In this document: piece by piece, positions 6,728-14,364 of the stretch
Layout: the number at the start of each line of letters is the position of its first letter
Numbering within the stretch: the first letter of the stretch is position 1
Source: JAAXVZ01 sp964392465
GTDB taxonomy: Archaea > Nanobdellota > Nanobdellia > Woesearchaeales > GW2011-AR15
Reading direction: 5' to 3'
Assembly (NCBI GenBank): GCA_964392465.1
Contig: CAYMPC010000026.1
Coordinates: 1 to 15,512, forward strand
DNA length: 15,512 nt
Translations under genes and position numbers: made by a program
Notes under the pieces: generated by a model
Database searches by the model: none
The model's input: the letters and a program-made list of their open reading frames with translations, nothing else
What the model was told of the DNA's origin: nothing

Positions 6728-7894
6728 ATGAAAAAATTTTATATATTGACACAAGGGTTCTCAGAAAACAAAGGATCTTATTTTAGTTTTTTTGAAGAAC
6801 TAGCAAAGATAGCAGCAAAGAGAGGATATTCTGTAACGTTTCTTTGCAGAAAAAGAACAAAGGACGAAAAAGCCGAAGAAAGATTATCTTATGCAAACAT
6901 AGTTCGTTTTCCTTCTTTAAATATTAAAGTTTTTAATATGGCCATTAATGAAATAATCTTTTCTTTTAGAGTAAAAGCTTTTTTTAAAAGAGTAAGATTA
7001 TCAGAAGAAGACATAATTATTGCGAACGGATACACGTCCTTGGGACTGAACGGGAAAAACTTTTTTTTACGGGCGCCAGATCAGCCAGCTTTTACGATTG
7101 TTAATAATATGGAAATCGCAAAAAATCATGTTTCTCTTCTAAGCAGAGGGTTTCGGTTTTTACATTACTGTATTTGCTATTTTTTTGATAGGAGCATAAT
7201 AAAAAATGCGCAAGGGATACTTTTCTCTTCGGCAGAAAACAAAAAGGAATTTATTAAAAAATATGGGAGAATAGACAAACCATTTTTTATTCCTTATAAT
7301 TTCTCTAATATTTTTCAGTTAAGTAAAACAAAAATAAGTAAAACAAAAAGAAAAAAAATCTTGTTTATTGCAAAAAGTGAAGAAAGAATAAGAAAAGGCA
7401 CATATTATTTAGAAAAGGCACTTCCTGAAATATTTGAAAAATATTCTGACACGGATTTGATTCATATAGGAGATAACATAAAATGGAACGTTCCGGAAAA
7501 ATATAGGAGAAGAATAATTTCTGTAGGTAAAATCCCTAGTAACAAAATGAAAGAATATTATAATTCGGCAGACGTGTTTTTATTATGCTCAATAAGCGAA
7601 GGGATACCAGCAGCACTTATAGAAGCGATGGAATTTGCTTGTCCTATTGTTTCTAGCGATATCATCGGAGTAAAAGAATATATCTCCCATAAAGAAGAAG
7701 GCTATATTTTCAAAAGGGGGGATACCGAAGAACTAAAAAAAGGGATTTATTTCATGTTAGATAGTTCCCAAGAAGCAAAAAAAATGGGAGAAAACGCACA
7801 AAAAAAAATACAAAGAATAGATTCAAAGGCCTTTTATCCCAAACTTTTTGATTTTATGGAAAATAAAAAAAGAAGTTACAATCTGTTAAAATGA
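6728..7894 (+). CDS. Glycosyltransferase, GT4-like (GT-B fold), copy 2 of a tandem pair
   Basis: This 388-residue protein is clearly related to the preceding one along its whole length. Shared blocks include the N-terminal GF/GSY pattern, NNMEIAK(N) with VSLLSR, IRKGTYYLEKALPEIFE, SEGIPAALIEAMEFACPIVSSD and the C-terminal EGYIFKRGDTEELKKGI. The E-x7-E motif of GT4 enzymes is intact. A tandem duplication followed by divergence is the simplest reading, giving two linkages of similar chemistry. The gene has no visible Shine-Dalgarno and sits 9 bases after the previous stop. Its own stop overlaps the start of the GT9 gene as ATGA (7891-7894), so the three genes form an operon with translational coupling. 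An A9 tract lies at 7800-7808. Donor sugar is unknown. Confidence 0.88.
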   Translation: MKKFYILTQGFSENKGSYFSFFEELAKIAAKRGYSVTFLCRKRTKDEKAEERLSYANIVRFPSLNIKVFNMAINEIIFSFRVKAFFKRVRLSEEDIIIANGYTSLGLNGKNFFLRAPDQPAFTIVNNMEIAKNHVSLLSRGFRFLHYCICYFFDRSIIKNAQGILFSSAENKKEFIKKYGRIDKPFFIPYNFSNIFQLSKTKISKTKRKKILFIAKSEERIRKGTYYLEKALPEIFEKYSDTDLIHIGDNIKWNVPEKYRRRIISVGKIPSNKMKEYYNSADVFLLCSISEGIPAALIEAMEFACPIVSSDIIGVKEYISHKEEGYIFKRGDTEELKKGIYFMLDSSQEAKKMGENAQKKIQRIDSKAFYPKLFDFMENKKRSYNLLK

Positions 7895-8961
7895 AAAAAA
7901 TATTATTACTTAATTTAATCCCAAACACAATAGGAGACAACATTTTACTAACTCCTTTATTTTCAATTCTAAAAAAAAAAATTAAAGATGTCAAAATAGA
8001 TGTTACTGTCTCTTCATTAAACGCAGAGCTTTTTTTCAATAATCCTAATTTAAACAAAATAATTATTATCGATGAACTGAAATATATAGCAGACAGGAAA
8101 AGAGCCAGATTTTCTAAATTTTTTATTTATCTGAAAATATTATTCAAATATTCTGCGATATTTAAAAAAGAGAAATACGACACCTGTTTTGTTTTGTTGC
8201 CCAATTTTATTTTAAACATATTTTTCCCTATCTTCGCAGGAATAAAAAAAAAATACGGATACACATACAAAGCAGCAAACCTATCTTTTATTCTCACAAA
8301 AAACACACCTTATAAAGGATTAGAAACAAAAGATTATGAAAGGCATTTTATTGAATCTTATTTAGATTTGCTTAGAATAGCAGATATCAATTTTAATAAA
8401 AAAGAAGTTGTGTGTGATATTTTTTTGACGAACAAAGAAGAACGAACCTTCTCAAAGATATTAAAAGAAAAGGGATTAACAAAAAAAAAATATATTTGCT
8501 TTCAGGCAGGAAGCAAAGGCAATGCATGGGATGTAAAAAACTTCATTGCTTTATCAAAGCAACTTCTCAAAAGATATCCTTATAAACTCGTGCTGTTAGG
8601 ATCAAAAAGCGAACATGAGTTAAATAAACAGATATCTGATTTAGATAACAAGATAATTAATTTATGCATGAACACTTCTCTTAGAGAAAAAGCGTTTTTA
8701 CTAAAAAACTCAGTTCTTTCAGTATGCAATGATTCTGGACTTGCCCATATGAGCTCAACAATGGGCACAAGAACAATAGTCCTTTATGGACCGACAAGCC
8801 CAAAGCACAGCATTCCTTTTGGAAGAGGGAAGGTCTATCCTATTTACAAATATTATAATGAATTTCCTTATTTAGAAAGATGCACTCCAGAAGGCTTAAT
8901 GAGGATAAATAAAATCAAGCCAGAAGAAGTTTTTGAGAAAGTTAAAGAGATATTAAATTAG
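7891..8961 (+). CDS. GT9-family glycosyltransferase, heptosyltransferase (WaaC/WaaF)-like
   Basis: This 356-residue GT-B protein resembles the ADP-heptose:LPS heptosyltransferases, which transfer heptose from ADP-heptose. The N-terminus LLLNLIPNTIGDNILLTPL (5-23) matches the GT9 start with Gly15-Asp16, the Asp aligning with the catalytic base of WaaC. FQAGSKGNAWDVKNF (204-218) matches the ADP-binding and substrate loop region. NDSGLAHMSSTMGTRTIVLYGPTSP (280-304) is the GT9 signature near the ADP-heptose site. No membrane helix is evident. It is the last gene of the GT operon and meets gmhB tail to tail with a 4-base overlap of the stop codons. The neighbouring nucleotide-heptose genes make heptose the likely donor, though GT9 proteins with other donors exist. 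Three A10-A11 tracts occur in the coding strand (7971-7981, 8244-8253, 8481-8490). Confidence 0.87.
   Translation: MKKILLLNLIPNTIGDNILLTPLFSILKKKIKDVKIDVTVSSLNAELFFNNPNLNKIIIIDELKYIADRKRARFSKFFIYLKILFKYSAIFKKEKYDTCFVLLPNFILNIFFPIFAGIKKKYGYTYKAANLSFILTKNTPYKGLETKDYERHFIESYLDLLRIADINFNKKEVVCDIFLTNKEERTFSKILKEKGLTKKKYICFQAGSKGNAWDVKNFIALSKQLLKRYPYKLVLLGSKSEHELNKQISDLDNKIINLCMNTSLREKAFLLKNSVLSVCNDSGLAHMSSTMGTRTIVLYGPTSPKHSIPFGRGKVYPIYKYYNEFPYLERCTPEGLMRINKIKPEEVFEKVKEILN
7971..7981 (+). repeat. A11 homopolymer inside the GT9 gene
   Basis: Eleven A in a row encode the lysine run at residues 28-31 of the heptosyltransferase-like protein. Two further A10 runs occur in the same gene at 8244-8253 and 8481-8490. 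Such tracts are sites of polymerase slippage and of sequencing error. The reading frame is intact in this copy. Confidence 0.6.
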
Positions 8962-9479
8962 ACAATCAAAGAAGCTTCAAATAAATCATTACAGACAAAA
9001 TCTGGTTTTATATTTGCACTTGTATCTTTTTTGTCCTCATTTTTTTTTATCAGAATTGTTTTACAGCCAATTCTTTTTCCTGCTTCAATATCAGAAGCCT
9101 TATCTCCTATGAAAAAAGATTTTTCAACTAAAATACTATTTTCAGCAACCGCTTTTTCTAAAAGTGCAGTATTCGGTTTTCTGCAGGCACAGTTTTCTTC
9201 CGGGGGGTGTTTGCAATAATATTCTTTATTTATATGCACTCCTTTTTCTTCTAGCATTTTATGAAAAGAATCTCTAAACAAAAGATATTTTTCTTCCTTA
9301 AAATAGCCTCTCCCAATACCAGATTGATTTGTTACTATAATGAGTTTATAATCCTTTTTTTGGAACTCTTTTAAGCCTTCAATGGCGTTTGGCAGAAATT
9401 CAATATCTTTTATATCATGCATATATCCTTTATCTAAAAGAATTGTTTCATCCCTATCCAGAAAAACAGCCTTATTCAT
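8958..9479 (-). CDS. gmhB: D-glycero-D-manno-heptose 1,7-bisphosphate 7-phosphatase (HAD family)
   Basis: This is a 173-residue HAD phosphatase that removes the 7-phosphate from heptose 1,7-bisphosphate. The nucleophile and acid are D8 and D10 in FLDRDETI (the family usually has DRDGT). VTNQSGIGRG (49-58) is the typical motif II region. The zinc-binding loop of the GmhB/HisB group is present as C89, H91, C97 and C99 in YYCKHPPEENCACRKP, followed by K101. GDKASDIEAG (125-134) carries the metal-binding Asp pair. The length is normal. The start overlaps the upstream fusion gene by 8 bases (ATGAATAA), which indicates translational coupling in one heptose operon. The stop overlaps that of the convergent GT9 gene. 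A histidinol-phosphatase role is possible for this fold, but the heptose neighbours argue against it. Confidence 0.92.
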   Translation of the reverse strand: MNKAVFLDRDETILLDKGYMHDIKDIEFLPNAIEGLKEFQKKDYKLIIVTNQSGIGRGYFKEEKYLLFRDSFHKMLEEKGVHINKEYYCKHPPEENCACRKPNTALLEKAVAENSILVEKSFFIGDKASDIEAGKRIGCKTILIKKNEDKKDTSANIKPDFVCNDLFEASLIV

Positions 9480-10986
9480 TTTTTAGTTGTTTATCCAAAA
9501 GCTCACATAAGATGTGTATTATCGCAATATGAGTCTCCTGTATTCTTGGGGTATTAAAGGAAGGAACAACAATAGCCACATCGCACAAGGAAACTAACTG
9601 TCCGCCCTCTTTTCCAGTTAATCCAAGTGTTTTGCATCCAAGTTCTTTTGCCTTTTTTATTGCATTAATTACATTTGGAGAATCTCCGCTTGTTGAAATT
9701 CCAACAACAACATCTCCTTTTGAAGCAATTGCTTCTAGCTGCCTTTCAAAAACATGCTCAAAACCATAATCATTTGCAATAGCAGTAACCACACTTGAAT
9801 CGTTTGTCAGAGCAATGGCAGGCAATGCTCTTCTTTCAATCTTAAATCTGCCTACAAGTTCTCCTACAAGATGCTGGGCATCAGAAGCAGATCCGCCGTT
9901 TCCAAAAGAAATTATTTTGTTTCCTTTTTTATAAGCATTAATAAACATCTCTGCTGCTTTTTCTATCTTTCCAACTTGTTCAGCAATCACTTTTTGTTTT
10001 ACCTCAATGCTTTCAGTTAGATAATGGCTTATTTCTGATTGATAAGTAGATTCTAATTCCTCTTGGGTGATTGTTGCAGTGCCAGGTTTTTGCACAACTA
10101 ATCCAGCAGCATAATTAGATAATTCAGCAGCTTCAATCAAAGACATTCCAGAGCACAAAGCAAGAGTGGCTACAGCAATCACAGTATCTCCTGCTCCTGT
10201 TACATCTATAATTTTTGTTGCTTTTAATGAAGGAATATGTGTGTGCTTGAGGTTTTTATCAAAGATGGAAATGCCTTCGCTTCCTCTTGTTATGAAAATA
10301 TTACTGTCTAACAATTTCACTAGTTTGTTTCCCATCATAATAATGTCCTGTTCTATGCCAGTCATCTCTGATGCTTCTTTTAAGTTAGGTGTAAGCAGCG
10401 AGCATCCTTTAAAAAAAGATACATGCTGCGGTTTTCCGTCAATTGTTATTATTTTTTTGTTTTCATTTGCTAATTTTATTATGCTTTTGATTAGCTTTTC
10501 ACTTATCACTCCCTTTGCATAATCACTTATCAATATGCCATCTATTGTTTTTATTTTTTCCTTAATCAATTCAAATACTTTTTTCCCTATTTCTTCAGAA
10601 AGAGGCGAAGTTTTTTCGTGATCTATTCTTAATAGCTGATAATTATTGCCTGCAATAATCCTTTCTTTTATTGTAGTTGGCCTGCTAGGATCTTTTACAA
10701 TTAAAGATTTAATATTCTTTTTCTTAAGAGTTTCTTCCAAAATCTTTCCTTGGTCATCATTCCCAACAACACCTGCCAAATAGACAGTTGCCCCAAAAGA
10801 AGCAATATTATTAGCAGAATTGCATGCTCCTCCTAAAATATAATCCTGAGAGACAATCTTTACAACAGGAACAGGAGCTTCTGGAGAAATCCTGGTTACC
10901 TGCCCATAAAGATATTTATCTAGCATACAATCTCCAATAACAAGAACACTCTTTTTTGTAAAATTCTTAATATAGTCAGCTTTCAT
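9472..10986 (-). CDS. Fused heptose 7-phosphate kinase (HldA, PfkB/ribokinase) and sedoheptulose 7-phosphate isomerase (GmhA, SIS)
   Basis: This is a 504-residue protein from ATG 10986, chosen because GGTGA at 10992-10996 ends 5 bases before it; ATG 10998 would add four residues. Residues 1-315 match the kinase domain of E. coli HldE: GDCMLDKY, RISPEAPVPVV, GGACNSANNIASFGA, SDYAKG, TPNLKEA and DVTGAGDT with the catalytic Asp near 267. It would phosphorylate heptose 7-phosphate at C1. Residues 320-504 match GmhA: SFGNGGSASDAQHLVGELVGRF near 360-381 with the active-site Glu near 376, ISTSGDSPNV, and TPRIQETHIAIIHIL with the catalytic-type His near 486. It would convert sedoheptulose 7-phosphate to D-glycero-D-manno-heptose 7-phosphate. 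In E. coli the kinase is fused to the nucleotidyltransferase instead. The two domains here catalyse consecutive steps. The gene overlaps both operon neighbours. By eye, GC (roughly 38-48% in sampled stretches) is higher than in the glycosyltransferases. Confidence 0.93.
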   Translation of the reverse strand: MKADYIKNFTKKSVLVIGDCMLDKYLYGQVTRISPEAPVPVVKIVSQDYILGGACNSANNIASFGATVYLAGVVGNDDQGKILEETLKKKNIKSLIVKDPSRPTTIKERIIAGNNYQLLRIDHEKTSPLSEEIGKKVFELIKEKIKTIDGILISDYAKGVISEKLIKSIIKLANENKKIITIDGKPQHVSFFKGCSLLTPNLKEASEMTGIEQDIIMMGNKLVKLLDSNIFITRGSEGISIFDKNLKHTHIPSLKATKIIDVTGAGDTVIAVATLALCSGMSLIEAAELSNYAAGLVVQKPGTATITQEELESTYQSEISHYLTESIEVKQKVIAEQVGKIEKAAEMFINAYKKGNKIISFGNGGSASDAQHLVGELVGRFKIERRALPAIALTNDSSVVTAIANDYGFEHVFERQLEAIASKGDVVVGISTSGDSPNVINAIKKAKELGCKTLGLTGKEGGQLVSLCDVAIVVPSFNTPRIQETHIAIIHILCELLDKQLKNE

Positions 10987-11470
10987 CTTTTTCACCATAC
11001 TTGCTAATTATTGTTTTTATAATGTTAGTAGTTGTTGCCTCATTTTTATTTCTATCCCTAAATATAATCTTTCCATTGTTTTTTTCAACAGTGCTTTTCT
11101 CTAAAAGATTTTTTTTATATTCAATGCCCTTTACATGTATATCTGACTTAATCTTATTTAAGAAATTCAAGGGGGTTTCTTCTTCAAATATAACAACAAA
11201 ATCAACGCAAGAAAGAGAAGCAAGAAGTTCTGCTCTTTCACTTTCAGGGATAATGGGTCTTTTTTCAGACTTAAATTTTTTTATTGAATTGTCGCTATTT
11301 AATCCAACAACAAGAATATCTCCTTGTTTTTTTGCGAACTGCAAGCATCTAACATGGCCAACATGAAGAAGATCAAATGCCCCATTAGTAGTTACTATCT
11401 TTTTTCCTGTCTTTTTTAATAAAGAAACTTTATTTTCAATCTCATTTATATCTATTATTTTGTTGTCCAT
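10976..11470 (-). CDS. hldC: D-glycero-D-manno-heptose 1-phosphate nucleotidyltransferase (HldC / RfaE domain II type)
   Basis: This is a 164-residue cytidylyltransferase-fold enzyme that joins heptose 1-phosphate to a nucleotide, giving ADP-heptose in the characterised bacterial cases. TTNGAFDLLHVGH (27-39) carries the HxGH motif (H36, H39). GLNSDNSIKKFK (56-67), KRPIIPESERAELLASL (70-86) and VKGIEY (113-118) follow the order seen in the C-terminal domain of HldE, and TTTNII near 146-151 matches the C-terminal STTNII-like motif. The usual VKGGDY reads VKGIEY here, a small departure near the active site. It is the first gene of the heptose operon; its end overlaps the kinase-isomerase gene by 11 bases. 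No Shine-Dalgarno precedes ATG 11470, but a TATA-like box lies 24-25 bases upstream. The base specificity (ATP or CTP) cannot be read with certainty. Confidence 0.9.
   Translation of the reverse strand: MDNKIIDINEIENKVSLLKKTGKKIVTTNGAFDLLHVGHVRCLQFAKKQGDILVVGLNSDNSIKKFKSEKRPIIPESERAELLASLSCVDFVVIFEEETPLNFLNKIKSDIHVKGIEYKKNLLEKSTVEKNNGKIIFRDRNKNEATTTNIIKTIISKYGEKDES
10992..10996 (-). promoter_or_regulatory. Shine-Dalgarno deciding the start of the kinase-isomerase fusion
   Basis: GGTGA on the minus strand ends 5 bases before ATG 10986 and lies inside the coding region implied by the upstream ATG 10998. The longer reading has no Shine-Dalgarno of its own, so the internal element favours the shorter protein (MKADYIKNF...), which also fits the HldE kinase N-terminus better. 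Confidence 0.6.
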
Positions 11471-11490
11471 ACATACTAGAAGTTTGAATT

Positions 11491-11498
11491 TATTTAAA
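11491..11498 (-). promoter_or_regulatory. TATA-like box of the heptose operon
   Basis: TTTAAATA on the minus strand is centred about 24-25 bases before ATG 11470 of the nucleotidyltransferase gene, and there is no Shine-Dalgarno. This is the spacing of an archaeal leaderless promoter. It lies in the 50-base gap after the upstream GT4 gene, so the heptose genes may be transcribed separately from it. Confidence 0.45.
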
Positions 11499-11520
11499 AC
11501 AATTTTTAATTTTTTAGCTC

Positions 11521-12645
11521 TTATCTGATAGCTTCTTCATAAATCCTTTTCAGTTGCTTATTTCTCTTTTCAATAGAGAACCTTCCTTCTTTTATTTCAA
11601 GAAGGTTGTTTTGGCTTATTTTTTCTCTTAATCTTTCATCTTTGCACACGATAAGCATCTTTTGATATAAATCATCTATAATTCTTTCTTTTTCTTCTTC
11701 TCCTCTCCAACTGGAGATTGTAGCAATATTATTTGATCCCTCTCTTGTTAAATATTTGTCATCATACCATTTTTTTTTATATCCTTTTATCACAAAACCA
11801 TTTTTTTCATTTACAATTAATTCTTTAGAAGCAAAATCTTCAATTGTTATTATTGGCAAGCCAAAGGACATTGCTTCTAGAAATACCATTCCATAAGAAT
11901 CATTATATGTCGGGTAAAGAAAGACATCTGCGTTAGGATAATACTTCTCTAAAATCTCTTGTTTTGGCTTTAATCCTAAAAAAGAGATTTTTTCATTTTT
12001 ATAGTTTTCAAACGTTTTTTCAATGCTAGATATAACTATTAATTTAGTATTTTTGACTTTTTTTGACAATTTTACAAAAGCTTTAACAGCCTCTTCTCCT
12101 CCCTTTCTGTAAAAATTAAATGCCACAAAAATAAAAACAAATTCTTTTTTGTTTTTCTTTGATTTAATTTTAGGCATACTCATAGTTGGATACACAACTT
12201 CAATTTTATCTTCTATTTTTTTTGAGGGACTCAGATTTTTTAAGGAGAGAGCAGCAGAATTTGTCCATGGAAGGATTTTCTTACATCTATCAGATTCTAA
12301 AAAAGACTTAAGAAAAAACTTGAAAAAAGGAGAATTAACTCTTTTGTGATTCCATCCGCCAAAGGCAGAGACGTGTTCAAAATCAACAACATATGGTTTT
12401 TTTGAGATAGGAAAAGATTGACATGAATGAATTATATCAAAATCAGTTCTCGAAATAAAATTAGCAGTAGGTAATTTTAGAAAATTAAAAAAAAGTTTCC
12501 CTATATCAAAAACAAGACTTTTTTTATCAGAAGCAGTATTAGAAAGTTTTTTTTTATAAATATATTCAACATAGTGGTTTTTTAGAAGTTCTTGATAGGC
12601 GCTATGAAATCTTTTAGGATCTAAATGATTTAGATAGACTTTCAT
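11521..12645 (-). CDS. Glycosyltransferase, GT4-like (GT-B fold)
   Basis: This 374-residue protein has the GT4 C-terminal domain: VAFNFYRKGGEEAVKAF near 203-219 (donor phosphate-binding Arg/Lys), FLGLKPKQEILEKYYPNADVFLYPTYND, then DSYGMVFLEAMSFGLPIITI near 268-287 with the E-type signature, and NEKNGFVIKG. The usual first Glu of E-x7-E is replaced by Asp-Ser (DSYG), as in many archaeal GT4 enzymes. The N-terminal half includes DFDIIHSCQSFP and DFEHVSAFGG, typical of the acceptor side. No membrane helix or signal peptide is seen. It starts 12 bases after the double-SDR gene with no Shine-Dalgarno, so it is likely co-transcribed with it. It is only distantly similar to the tandem GT4 pair. Donor and acceptor are unknown. 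Confidence 0.85.
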   Translation of the reverse strand: MKVYLNHLDPKRFHSAYQELLKNHYVEYIYKKKLSNTASDKKSLVFDIGKLFFNFLKLPTANFISRTDFDIIHSCQSFPISKKPYVVDFEHVSAFGGWNHKRVNSPFFKFFLKSFLESDRCKKILPWTNSAALSLKNLSPSKKIEDKIEVVYPTMSMPKIKSKKNKKEFVFIFVAFNFYRKGGEEAVKAFVKLSKKVKNTKLIVISSIEKTFENYKNEKISFLGLKPKQEILEKYYPNADVFLYPTYNDSYGMVFLEAMSFGLPIITIEDFASKELIVNEKNGFVIKGYKKKWYDDKYLTREGSNNIATISSWRGEEEKERIIDDLYQKMLIVCKDERLREKISQNNLLEIKEGRFSIEKRNKQLKRIYEEAIR

Positions 12646-12657
12646 TTTTTGTTTTAT

Positions 12658-14364
12658 TTAGATTTTCCTAAAATCTAAGATATCATAAACTTTCCAATAT
12701 TTGCTTGTGAGACACATATTTTTTGTCAAAGGAGCCCCTTTATAATCATTCAAGGTCATAGGTTCTACTTTACTCCCTCCTAAAACAGCATAATCATACA
12801 TAGAAAGCTTCTTGTTTCCACATATGTGTATTATAGGCATTTTTGGTCTTTTAAGAGCAACATCTTTTAAGCCATTCGCTACTCCTTCTGCAAATAAATA
12901 TGTTCCAAATCTATCTGTAAATGCCTTTGGATATGGCCAGGGCATACTAGAAAAGTTTGTCCTTGTTACGGTTGCTAAAAAGCTCTCTGAATTATAGGAT
13001 TTTGTTATCTCCTCTGCCATTAATTTTGTTAATGCATAGAAATTTTTGGGATATGGAATCATATCTTCATCATACATAAGGTCTTCATCTGTTCCAGGGA
13101 AGACACAGGCGGTGCTTAAATAAATAAAATGTTTTACTCCGTATTTTTTTGAGGTTTCTATAATCCTTCTGGTGCCTCTAACATTAATATCATATGCTTC
13201 TTCTCTATTTTGCTCACAAGCAGGAATGCCTGTTAAAGCTGCCAGATGGATGACTGTTTCAACAACGTGTTGTGAAAAGTATTTTTCTATAGAATCGCTA
13301 TCTTTTACATCTAATTCATTTCTTGTCGGGAACAGGGCATTAGGCATTATTTTTTTACATGCAGATCCAAGAATTCCATTTCCTCCCGTTATCACTATCT
13401 TTTTCTCTTTGTTAGTATGGTCTATTTTGGAGTGCATCAAATCCCTGTTACTATATCTTGTTTCTTTATAATCTATTTTCTTTGCTTCTTCTATCATCGC
13501 TTTAATATCTTTTACAGTATTGCTTTCAAACATAAATCCTGTTTTCAATAGCTTGGCATTATCAACAATATAATTTCTAGGGTCCTGTATTAAAGGAGAA
13601 ATTTCGACTTTTGAATTGAAATTCTTTTCAAAAAGCAAAGCCAGATCTTTTATTGTTATATTGAATCCTGATAAATTATATATTCCATTAATGTTTTTTT
13701 TGTAGGCATGGATAAACGCCCTAGCAATATCTTCTACATGGGTAAAAGGCCTATATTGATTTCCTCCGAAGACAATAATTGATTCGTTTTTTGCTGTTTT
13801 TGCTGCAAAAGTGTTTATCACAAGATCATATCTCATCCTGTCAGACTGGCCAAAGGCAGTTCCTAATCTGAATATGCAGTAGTCTTTTGCCAAATCAGAA
13901 ACAAATTTTTCCTGCTGCAATTTTGACAAGCCATAAAAATCAACAGGGAACATCGGGCTTTCTTCTGTTAGAGGAGATTCCATAGAACATTTTTCTGCAC
14001 CATATAAAGAACAGGAGCTTGCATGAAGGATTCTTTTATTATATTTATTAGCGAATTCAACAAGATTTCTTGTGCCAATGCAATTTATCTCTAGTGCTGT
14101 TTTTGTATCCAAGAGGCAAGCAGGATCTCCGACAACTGCAGCGAGATTGACTATGGCGTCAGCTTCTTTATCATATTTTTTTAAATTTTCTTCAAGCGCT
14201 GCTTTATCTCTTATATCAACTTTTACAAAATCTTTTTTATAATCTAGATTATAGAAGTTATTATCAAAAATAAAATATTGTATGTTCGCTTTATCTAGTA
14301 ATTTGCATAGAACACTTCCGACATACCCTAGTCCTCCAACAATAATTAGTTTCATTTTTATCAT
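12658..14364 (-). CDS. Fused double SDR: NDP-sugar epimerase/dehydratase-like domain plus RmlD-like reductase domain
   Basis: Two complete extended short-chain dehydrogenase domains occur in 568 residues. Domain 1 (about 4-300) has GGLGYVGS (10-17), LAAVVGDPAC (74-83), SSCSLYG and the catalytic YGLSK (Y144, K148), and looks like an NDP-sugar epimerase/dehydratase. Domain 2 (about 321-568) has GGNGILGS (327-334), LAALTGIPAC (374-383), STACVFPG, YALTK (Y443, K447) and a C-terminus (PLTKNMCLTSKYWK) like dTDP-4-dehydrorhamnose reductases. Both catalytic sets are intact, so both halves may be active. The matching GxPAC motifs suggest related domains. The start overlaps the end of the cupin gene as ATGA; ATG 14355, giving MKLIIVGG, is an alternative. 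With the cupin it could make a deoxy or epimerised NDP-sugar; the substrate, possibly NDP-heptose, is inferred. Confidence 0.88.
   Translation of the reverse strand: MIKMKLIIVGGLGYVGSVLCKLLDKANIQYFIFDNNFYNLDYKKDFVKVDIRDKAALEENLKKYDKEADAIVNLAAVVGDPACLLDTKTALEINCIGTRNLVEFANKYNKRILHASSCSLYGAEKCSMESPLTEESPMFPVDFYGLSKLQQEKFVSDLAKDYCIFRLGTAFGQSDRMRYDLVINTFAAKTAKNESIIVFGGNQYRPFTHVEDIARAFIHAYKKNINGIYNLSGFNITIKDLALLFEKNFNSKVEISPLIQDPRNYIVDNAKLLKTGFMFESNTVKDIKAMIEEAKKIDYKETRYSNRDLMHSKIDHTNKEKKIVITGGNGILGSACKKIMPNALFPTRNELDVKDSDSIEKYFSQHVVETVIHLAALTGIPACEQNREEAYDINVRGTRRIIETSKKYGVKHFIYLSTACVFPGTDEDLMYDEDMIPYPKNFYALTKLMAEEITKSYNSESFLATVTRTNFSSMPWPYPKAFTDRFGTYLFAEGVANGLKDVALKRPKMPIIHICGNKKLSMYDYAVLGGSKVEPMTLNDYKGAPLTKNMCLTSKYWKVYDILDFRKI

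Noticed and set aside
10166..10522. A 118-residue plus-strand open frame opposite the kinase-isomerase gene.
   Set aside because: It is antisense to a clearly conserved domain, has no ribosome binding site or promoter that I can see, and has low-complexity hydrophobic composition typical of a mirror frame.
13172..13471. A 99-residue plus-strand open frame opposite the double-SDR gene.
   Set aside because: It is antisense to the conserved second SDR domain, and nothing in it looks like a known protein.
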